Source of the DNA: Saprospirales bacterium
GTDB lineage: Bacteria; Bacteroidota; Bacteroidia; Chitinophagales; Saprospiraceae
DNA length: 5,168 bases
Direction of reading: 5' to 3'
NCBI GenBank assembly: GCA_003448025.1
Contig: DLXL01000446.1
Coordinates: 1 to 5,168 of the forward strand
Shown here in pieces: positions 1 through 5,168 of this stretch. Below the pieces are notes generated by a model. It searched no databases, was not told the origin of the DNA, and saw nothing but the letters and a program-made list of their open reading frames with translations. The first letter of the stretch is position 1, and each line of letters opens with the position of its first letter. A program made the translations under genes and the position numbers.

Positions 1-1
1 C

Positions 2-895
2 ATTCTCCGGAATATAACCTTTTGCAAGCAGGATATCCTGGCATTCAAACCGGATGCACTGGTGTTGATTGATTATCCGGGTTTTAACCTCCGGATAGCC
101 AAATGGGCCAAAGCGCAAGGGATCAGGGTGATTTACTACATCTCCCCGCAACTTTGGGCCTGGCATGCTTCCCGGGCAAAGGCTATAAAACGGGATGTGG
201 ATAAATTGCTGGTGATTTTGCCTTTTGAAAAGTCCTTTTTCAAGGGCTATGGTATTGAGGCGGAGTTTGTTGGACACCCATTGCTGGATGCGTTGAAAGA
301 TCTTCCTGCAGCTGCCCCGGCAGACGAGTCAAAACCCACCATCGCCCTGCTTCCCGGAAGTCGGAAACAAGAGGTAAGCAGGATATTGCCCGTTATGCTG
401 GAAGCAACCCTTGCATTCCCCAATCATCGTTTTGTGGTAGCGGGGGCATCCAGTTTGCCTGAATCGTATTATCAGGACTACCTGAAGGACTTTCCGTCGG
501 TTTCTCTGGAAAAGGGAAACACCTATAGTATCCTCCAACGCTCCGTGGCCGCGTTGGTTAAATCAGGAACTTCAACCCTCGAAACAGCCCTCCTGGATGT
601 GCCGCAGGTGGTTTGCTATGCCGGCAATCCGATATCCTACCAGATTGCCAAACGACTGGTAAAGGTTAAGTATATCTCGCTGGTTAACCTGATTGTAGAC
701 CGACCACTGGTGCGGGAGCTTATCCAACACGAGCTTACCCCGGAAAACGCTACCACAGCCTTACAGGATATCCTTCAGCCTGAAAAAGCGGCTGAAATCA
801 AGGCCGGATACGCCGAATTGCGCCATCAGTTGGGCGATGGAGGAGCGTCTCAACGTGCAGCAAGGGTGATTCTGGATTCGCTGCGCCAAAAGTGA
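2..895 (+). CDS. lpxB: Lipid-A-disaccharide synthase LpxB, 5' end cut by window edge
   Basis: LpxB is the GT19 glycosyltransferase that joins UDP-2,3-diacylglucosamine and lipid X into lipid A disaccharide 1-phosphate at the inner face of the cytoplasmic membrane. The frame is open to the left edge, giving 297 visible residues ending in TGA. LpxB is usually about 370-385 residues, so roughly 75 N-terminal residues, including the N-terminal glycine-rich segment, are missing. Family signatures, numbered from the first visible codon: LIDYPGFNLR (22-31), YYISPQLWAW (45-54), LPFEKSFF (73-80), VGHPLLD (90-96), LLPGSRKQEV (116-125), the donor-site SGTSTLETAL (188-197) and the CYAGNPISY to KVKYISLVNL stretch (205-230). 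A GTG at 62 is internal, because the 20 codons before it read as good LpxB sequence. The next gene is convergent. In many Bacteroidota surE lies upstream; that is outside this window. The identification is very secure. Confidence 0.96.
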   Translation: MLRNITFCKQDILAFKPDALVLIDYPGFNLRIAKWAKAQGIRVIYYISPQLWAWHASRAKAIKRDVDKLLVILPFEKSFFKGYGIEAEFVGHPLLDALKDLPAAAPADESKPTIALLPGSRKQEVSRILPVMLEATLAFPNHRFVVAGASSLPESYYQDYLKDFPSVSLEKGNTYSILQRSVAALVKSGTSTLETALLDVPQVVCYAGNPISYQIAKRLVKVKYISLVNLIVDRPLVRELIQHELTPENATTALQDILQPEKAAEIKAGYAELRHQLGDGGASQRAARVILDSLRQK

Positions 896-901
896 CCACA
901 T

Positions 902-985
902 AAAAATCCCGCAGACAGCGCAACCGAAATCTGATAATCAACGCTTTGGGCGTATATCATCGGTCAATTTGCGCTATCTGCGGGA
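902..985 (-). terminator. Large imperfect palindrome, likely terminator of the minus-strand gene
   Basis: TCCCGCAGACAGCGCAA (907-923) pairs with TTGCGCTATCTGCGGGA (969-985): 17 positions with one discrepancy, C916 against A976. In minus-strand RNA this is a G.U wobble, so the stem is unbroken; in plus-strand RNA it is a C.A mismatch. The 45-base interior folds further: CCGA (924-927) with TCGG (960-963), TGATA (932-936) with TATCA (955-959), and ACGC (941-944) with GCGT (950-953). On the minus strand the stem is followed directly by a run of five T (complement of 902-906), as expected for an intrinsic terminator of the gene at 1040-2890. The plus side has only GGGAAAATC after the stem, so termination of lpxB here is less clear. 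The long, layered structure could also be a dispersed palindromic element. Confidence 0.6.
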
Positions 986-1000
986 AAATCAGGTTTGGCC

Positions 1001-1018
1001 ATTAGACGTTTGTCTAAT
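1001..1018. repeat. Short perfect inverted repeat in the convergent intergenic region
   Basis: ATTAGAC (1001-1007) and GTCTAAT (1012-1018) form a perfect 7-bp stem around a GTTT loop. It lies 22 bases beyond the stop codon of the minus-strand gene, in that gene's 3' untranslated RNA, and between it and the larger palindrome. Neither strand has a T run next to it, so it is not a classical intrinsic terminator. It might add to RNA 3'-end structure or to lpxB termination. Function unknown. Confidence 0.4.
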
Positions 1019-1039
1019 CGTCCTTCTACCTACTTACAC

Positions 1040-2890
1040 TTATTTCTGCACCACAAACTTCTTCGTCAGGGTACCCTCAGCGGTAGCAATACGCGCCAGG
1101 TAAGTGCCTGAGCTCAGCTGTGGCAGACGGTATTGAAGGGTTTCTTTACTCAAGCCCTCGCGGTCTTCCACATGAATCACCCGGCCGCTGATGTCAGCAA
1201 TGGTGATAGTAGCATCTGTAGGCTGTTCAAATTCAATTCCCAACTGGATCATATCCTTAACCGGATTGGGGAATACGTTAATCGTATTCGCTGGCAATGC
1301 CTGCTCGTCCGTTGTAGATACAAGACTGATTCTCAATCGCAATAAAGCATTTACATCACCCCCGAAACCAAACGGATTCCAGTCGGTATTGAAAATGAAA
1401 GTGGATGGGAAGTAATAGTAAACATCATCGTTAAACGCATGGAAAACAGCAGCGTTATCACCAGAGTATTCCACTGCCAACAAGTAACGCGTATTTGGCT
1501 CCAGTACCACGCCTGGCAGACCAGTGTTCAGGTCGGCAATATCGATGGTTTGCAAGGAGTAGCCCTCTACATCGTCAGGTGCTTCGTAACTGGCAATTCC
1601 CAGCCATTCTGTACTGGACGACAAGATGCTTGAAACATCAAAATCAGAAAAATCAGGAGCTACATCGTTATTCACCTTGAACAAATAGATCGCAGCTTCA
1701 ACATTGGCAATCGGATATTCATCTTCATTGGTGGTGAAGGCAAATTCTGCCTGGGTTGCTTTATATTTGTCAAATTCGCCAGCCCCCATGCGGTACAGGT
1801 TGGCTACAGCCCAGTCGCCGCCTGCACTTGGGCGATAACCTTGTTCCGGGCCATTTTCTTTAGAAAAAATGTCGTTTGTAACCACGAACGGGCTTTCACG
1901 CTGGTTGTCCAACGGGCGCTGATCCAGGGAGTCGGAGGTCAGCGTGTAGCCAATGAGGTAAACGCCGCTGGCCAGTTCAGGTGCATACAGACCCGGGAAA
2001 AGAAAGGCACTGTCCTGCACTCCGGCAGCCAATTCAGGTATGGTAATAGATTGGGTATGCAATGTTGCGCCACCGTCTTCTTTTACATAGGCTGTAACCA
2101 CAATATTGGTTTGCGGATTCAGGCCGTTATTGTTCAGGTTGACCTCAAATGCAAAGGTGTCGTTGGCAATTTGGGATTCCGGAGTGCCAAAGCTGGATAC
2201 CGGATAGAAAAAGGCGCTGATGGCCAGGTCGTTGCGTGGGGATGGGTTTTCGCCATATAGTTCTATGTCGTCAATACTCCACATGTATTCCCAGTTGCCG
2301 GTCCATTGCCATTGCAGGTACACCGTGGCTGCATTAGCTGCGGTGGCAGAAATATCAATGATCGGAATTTCCGGATTTTGAGACCAACGCACGGTGGTGG
2401 TTAAGCCACTGAACACCTGATATTCTGTCCAGTTGGTTCCATTGGTGCTTACGCGCAATACCGCATTGGCATCAGCCCCCAAATCGTAAACGCCAATATG
2501 CGTTTGGAAAGTGATGAATACCTCGTTTTTACCGCTGCAGTCCAATGCAGTGGTGGTGAGGCGCGAAATGTGTGGAGTGGGCAAGCCGCCCGGATCGTCA
2601 GAGTCCAATACCATGAATCCGGTGCTGGCTGTAGTGGCGTTAAAGGGTTGCTGGCCATTGATAGCGTCATCAAATGGCTGAGAACAGCCAGGGTCTCCAT
2701 CACCCAGTAGTGGATTAGCGCACCAGGTCCAAAGAACATTTTGGTTAGTTGCATCTGTGGTAGTCCAGCCGGCTGGTTGGCCATTGGTGAAGTTTTCAGA
2801 CCAGAATGGTGTTGGAAGTTGGGCTTTAACAGCTCCGGTAAGCAGGATTGCTGCTAAAAGTAGAAAATTGCGACGTAAAAATTGTTGCAT
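1040..2890 (-). CDS. Secreted adhesin-like protein with T9SS type A sorting domain
   Basis: This is a complete 616-residue gene, ATG (complement of 2888-2890) to TAA. Residues 1-23 form a signal peptide: basic MQQFLRR, a hydrophobic core from FLLLAAILLTGA, and likely cleavage after VKA leaving Gln24, a common mature N-terminus in Bacteroidota. Residues about 26-213 resemble the MAM/cleaved-adhesin jelly-roll type, from FWSENFTNGQPAGW to the closing WSIDDIELYG. Residues about 217-337 look like an Ig/CARDB-like beta-sandwich (NDLAI start, NNNGLNPQTNIVV). Residues about 345-525 are beta-rich and I do not recognise them. Residues about 535-616 are a T9SS type A C-terminal domain (VFPNPVKD, ADISGRV, LSSGTYLARI, KKFVVQK). 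The protein is therefore expected to cross the inner membrane by Sec and the outer membrane by T9SS, ending on the surface or outside. No catalytic motif is visible; binding or adhesion is inferred. No clear Shine-Dalgarno sequence is present, as is usual in this phylum. Confidence 0.9.
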   Translation of the reverse strand: MQQFLRRNFLLLAAILLTGAVKAQLPTPFWSENFTNGQPAGWTTTDATNQNVLWTWCANPLLGDGDPGCSQPFDDAINGQQPFNATTASTGFMVLDSDDPGGLPTPHISRLTTTALDCSGKNEVFITFQTHIGVYDLGADANAVLRVSTNGTNWTEYQVFSGLTTTVRWSQNPEIPIIDISATAANAATVYLQWQWTGNWEYMWSIDDIELYGENPSPRNDLAISAFFYPVSSFGTPESQIANDTFAFEVNLNNNGLNPQTNIVVTAYVKEDGGATLHTQSITIPELAAGVQDSAFLFPGLYAPELASGVYLIGYTLTSDSLDQRPLDNQRESPFVVTNDIFSKENGPEQGYRPSAGGDWAVANLYRMGAGEFDKYKATQAEFAFTTNEDEYPIANVEAAIYLFKVNNDVAPDFSDFDVSSILSSSTEWLGIASYEAPDDVEGYSLQTIDIADLNTGLPGVVLEPNTRYLLAVEYSGDNAAVFHAFNDDVYYYFPSTFIFNTDWNPFGFGGDVNALLRLRISLVSTTDEQALPANTINVFPNPVKDMIQLGIEFEQPTDATITIADISGRVIHVEDREGLSKETLQYRLPQLSSGTYLARIATAEGTLTKKFVVQK

Positions 2891-2907
2891 GGGAAGTTTG
2901 ATTTAGT

Positions 2908-2952
2908 AAAAAAGCAGGACAATGCCCCTTCAGGCAAAAGTCCTGCTTTTTT
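2908..2952 (-). terminator. Intrinsic terminator-like hairpin after the lysyl oxidase gene, abutting the next start codon
   Basis: AAAAAAGCAGGAC (2908-2920) and GTCCTGCTTTTTT (2940-2952) are perfect 13-base complements. The 19-base interior contains a second stem, TGCC (2923-2926) with GGCA (2933-2936). Read on the minus strand, a GC-rich stem GCAGGAC/GTCCTGC is followed by six T, the textbook form of a Rho-independent terminator, 49 bases beyond the TAA of the gene at 3002-5168. The flanking A and T runs make it symmetrical, so it could work in both directions, although no plus-strand gene ends here. Only 17 bases separate it from the ATG of the next gene (start at 2890), so that gene's promoter must lie within or upstream of the hairpin. 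Confidence 0.85.
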
Positions 2953-3001
2953 TGAAATGTTGAAAAGAAATAAAGCCTTTGGCTAATCAACGTCAGGTAT
3001 T

Positions 3002-5168
3002 TTACCGAATCACCAGTTTTCGGCTTACCATTCCACGGGTGTTTTGCAGGGTTAGCGTGTAGTTGCCTTCAGGAAGCATTTGTTTTTCAATCAAAACAGA
3101 GGTGCCTCGCAAGTCGGTGTAATGTCTTACTGTTCTGCCCAACATGTCCATCAATTGCAGTTGCATGGGCTCTCCGGAAGGGTTGTCGAAATATACCGAA
3201 GTGCTTTCACGCATAGGATTGGGCTGGATGAATACAGCAAAAGGCTCGTTGGGCGCTGTTACCCCCACCATATTTGTGGGAACGCAGGCCGGATTTCCTA
3301 TACTCGCATTGCTTTTGTGGTATTTATGGTTGACAACCGATTTTATCTCGGAAATACATACTTCGTTGTCCGTCAACGACGAATAGTGAACCCTTAGAAA
3401 AGTGGTGGGCATTGTATTCTTGGCGATGTTACTTTCGTCGCTGGCCAAAGCTGCAATTTTTCTTGTACCTGAATTGAATAATGGCGTAGCATGATAGTCG
3501 CCAATCGTATTGTCTACCGACTCAATGACAAGGCCGCTGACTGAAAGTTCATATCCCATAATGGCATTACTAGGATTGACGATTTCAATATCAAAGGTTT
3601 TATCTACGGTATCCAACACCCCGGCCATGATGGTTACCAAATCCAGTTCGTTATAAATACCTCCTGGAAACTGGCAGGGGAATCTCTGAATCCAGTATTG
3701 AATGCTATCTGCATAAAGTGCGCACTCTTGAAGCAAAGCAGCATCCATCACGTCTATATCGCCATCTTCATATAAATCATTACAGGATGAAGCATCCATA
3801 GCCGGGTTTATTACATTCGACATATAGGAGTTTACATCCACCATGCTTTGCAAGGTGTCCTGATTCAGATCGCCATGTAAGGCTGGGCCATTACAAACAC
3901 CATTGCAATCAGGCTGAGCATTGCCGAATACCTCTCCGGCGCAGTCTACAAATTGTTTACAGGAGTCAGGATTGAAAATGACTTCCGGAGTATTTCCGTC
4001 GTAAAACAGTTTGAAACAGGCCTGCGCCCAATTGTTATCGTAGGTTTTTTCTACTCTTCCAAGTTTGTCCGGCCGGCGGTTCCAGTTTACACGGGCTACC
4101 ATAGTATAATCATCCGCAGGGATATCCGTAATGTCGATCCACTGGCAATAGGTGTTTACTTTGTCGTAAACATCACTGCAGCCAGCTGTAATACCCATGT
4201 TTGTGCATTTGTATTTTGCCGTAATACCCGGAGGGCATTCTGCATCCAATACACAAAAGCCATTTTTTGTGCCAATCGGGATGCGCTTCCCTGCTGCATT
4301 ATACAGGATGTATTCTGCATAGCCCATATAATGGTAATGCCCGTGGCAGAGATCATAGAAAAAGTGGTTGGAGGGGTCGTTCGGGTCTGTGGGTTTAGGA
4401 CCTACATAATAGTCTGCATTGCCGATATTGCTGATTCTGGAATCAAATCGGATTACATGCCGGTTTCCAAATCCGCGCAGGCACCCTTCCGCAACATAGC
4501 AGGCATCGTCACTCAATTGATCCGCAAGTTCCATGGAATTGACCAGTTGGTTTTGGTCAATGGTTATATCCGGTGCATTCGGGCAAAGCGGGTCTCCATT
4601 GTATAAACAGTTGCCGCTGCTTATCGTAGCCAATGGTTCATAATTGCATGCGATGGGATCCATACACCCGATTACTGGCCCCTGAAAAGACACTGTAAAC
4701 GGCAAAGGCTCCTGACTGCATCCTGGTACCGCATATCTGATCCGGATAATGTAGGGTTCTCCGCCGGCCAGGAAAACGGAAGCCAATGCAGAGCTATCGG
4801 GGCAGCCGCTGTCTGCATAAAATATAGCGCCCATAACCCCTTCAGAAATGATGATGCCATTGCATTGGTCATACCCCCAAATCTTGGCTTTACAAGGCGC
4901 TCCGCAGGTAGATATGACATAGATGCCGGTGTCGGCAGGTGTGAATGTATACCAGGTTTCGTCGCCATCAGGGGTCGCAAAAGTACCGAGCGTGATTGGA
5001 AGAGGGGAATTGCAATTGGAACCGGGTGGGCATCCAAAATCGGTACGTTGAAAAAAACCATAATATCCAACACTTTCCCGAATCAGCACCCCGTTCACAT
5101 AAAACCGATACCAGCCATCCGGGAAAAAGCCATCGCCCTGGTCATCTGCAAACTCTAAACCCTTGCAA
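3002..5168 (-). CDS. Secreted multidomain lysyl oxidase-like protein with T9SS sorting domain, 5' end cut by window edge
   Basis: The frame ends at TAA (complement of 3002-3004) and is open to the right edge, giving 721 residues numbered from the codon at 5165-5167. The GTG at 5098 is internal: sequence before it (GDGFFPDGWYRFY) continues smoothly. Domains in order: beta-sandwich of pre-peptidase type (about 46-161, with DETWYTFTPADTGIYVISTC); one GCMDPIACNYEP repeat (167-189); lysyl oxidase domain (about 199-389); Cys-rich DCAG/DCNGVCNG linker (408-426); two dockerin-like 12-residue EF-hand loops (433-444, 464-475); possible cohesin-like beta domain (about 523-628); T9SS type A tail (about 640-721, QPNPM, MLGRTV, LPEGNYTL). 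LOX features: copper-binding His275/277/279 in CHGHYH, cofactor precursors Lys301 (TKNGFC) and Tyr334 (SDVY), and CQWIDITDIP (341-350). Known LOX proteins oxidise peptidyl lysine or amines with copper and lysine tyrosylquinone. Activity and surface location here are inferred; the substrate is unknown. Confidence 0.9.
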   Translation of the reverse strand, partial: CKGLEFADDQGDGFFPDGWYRFYVNGVLIRESVGYYGFFQRTDFGCPPGSNCNSPLPITLGTFATPDGDETWYTFTPADTGIYVISTCGAPCKAKIWGYDQCNGIIISEGVMGAIFYADSGCPDSSALASVFLAGGEPYIIRIRYAVPGCSQEPLPFTVSFQGPVIGCMDPIACNYEPLATISSGNCLYNGDPLCPNAPDITIDQNQLVNSMELADQLSDDACYVAEGCLRGFGNRHVIRFDSRISNIGNADYYVGPKPTDPNDPSNHFFYDLCHGHYHYMGYAEYILYNAAGKRIPIGTKNGFCVLDAECPPGITAKYKCTNMGITAGCSDVYDKVNTYCQWIDITDIPADDYTMVARVNWNRRPDKLGRVEKTYDNNWAQACFKLFYDGNTPEVIFNPDSCKQFVDCAGEVFGNAQPDCNGVCNGPALHGDLNQDTLQSMVDVNSYMSNVINPAMDASSCNDLYEDGDIDVMDAALLQECALYADSIQYWIQRFPCQFPGGIYNELDLVTIMAGVLDTVDKTFDIEIVNPSNAIMGYELSVSGLVIESVDNTIGDYHATPLFNSGTRKIAALASDESNIAKNTMPTTFLRVHYSSLTDNEVCISEIKSVVNHKYHKSNASIGNPACVPTNMVGVTAPNEPFAVFIQPNPMRESTSVYFDNPSGEPMQLQLMDMLGRTVRHYTDLRGTSVLIEKQMLPEGNYTLTLQNTRGMVSRKLVIR

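Noticed and set aside
29..40. Perfect 12-base palindrome CAGGATATCCTG, with a partial copy near 764-773
   Set aside because: Both lie within lpxB codons and encode ordinary residues; a short palindrome like this is easily due to chance and no regulatory context is seen.
62..895. GTG at 62 as the start of lpxB
   Set aside because: The same frame is open back to position 2, and residues CKQDILAFKPDALVLIDYPG are typical internal LpxB sequence; a start at 62 would remove a conserved part of the first Rossmann domain.
1841..2260. 139-codon plus-strand open frame
   Set aside because: Antisense shadow of the 616-residue secreted protein, with no family signature or leader.
2449..2784. 111-codon minus-strand open frame in another phase
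   Set aside because: Nested out of frame inside the signal-peptide-bearing gene; composition reflects the overlapping coding frame.
2974..2984. AGCC-TTT-GGCT mini-hairpin
   Set aside because: A four-base stem with a three-base loop is too weak to call beside the strong hairpin at 2908-2952.
3953..4606. 217-codon plus-strand open frame opposite the LOX domain
   Set aside because: It lies entirely antisense to a well-supported conserved domain and its translation shows no recognisable domain; the overlapping minus-strand frame explains the codon structure.
4672..5073. 133-codon minus-strand open frame in another phase
   Set aside because: Nested out of frame within the LOX protein gene, with no recognisable features.
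3002..5098. GTG (complement of 5096-5098) as the start of the LOX protein
   Set aside because: The frame continues without a stop to the right edge with plausible extracellular-domain sequence, and no signal peptide follows the GTG although the protein has a T9SS tail.
1..5168. CRISPR arrays, tRNA or rRNA genes, insertion sequence ends, defence systems
   Set aside because: No regularly spaced direct repeats, no tRNA-like cloverleaf in the gaps, no transposase-like product, and coding sequence fills nearly all of the window.

Overview
The window looks like a chromosomal segment of a Gram-negative member of the Bacteroidota. The lipid A gene lpxB indicates an outer membrane. Both other genes encode secreted proteins ending in a type IX secretion system (T9SS) type A sorting domain, an export system essentially confined to this phylum. 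The GCxDPxACNY-type repeat and the dockerin-like segment resemble large extracellular proteins of marine or environmental lineages such as Saprospiria; that narrower placement is a guess from style, not a measurement.

Layout, left to right. Bases 2-895 (+) hold the 3' three quarters of lpxB, cut by the left edge. Bases 896-1039 lie between convergent genes and contain a large imperfect palindrome (907-985) and a small perfect one (1001-1018). Bases 1040-2890 (-) encode a complete 616-residue secreted protein: signal peptide, jelly-roll adhesin-like domain, two further beta-rich regions, T9SS tail. Bases 2891-3001 contain a strong intrinsic terminator-like hairpin (2908-2952) lying only 17 bases before the start codon of the 616-residue gene. 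Bases 3002-5168 (-) encode the C-terminal 721 residues of a large multidomain secreted protein; its reading frame is still open at the right edge, so the true start is outside.

The most notable content is a lysyl oxidase (LOX) domain inside that last protein. It keeps the copper-binding HxHxH triad, both precursors of the lysine tyrosylquinone cofactor, and the cysteine spacing of animal lysyl oxidases. It sits between a beta-sandwich with a GCxDPxACNY repeat and a dockerin-like pair of EF-hand loops, followed by a possible cohesin-like domain and a T9SS tail. The natural inference is a secreted or surface-attached copper amine oxidase that could act on lysines of extracellular proteins or on other amines. 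The neighbouring 616-residue protein is a surface adhesin-like protein on the same strand and would use the same export route, but the terminator between them argues against a simple operon, and no functional link is shown by sequence. lpxB is a conserved housekeeping gene and appears unrelated to the two cargo genes.
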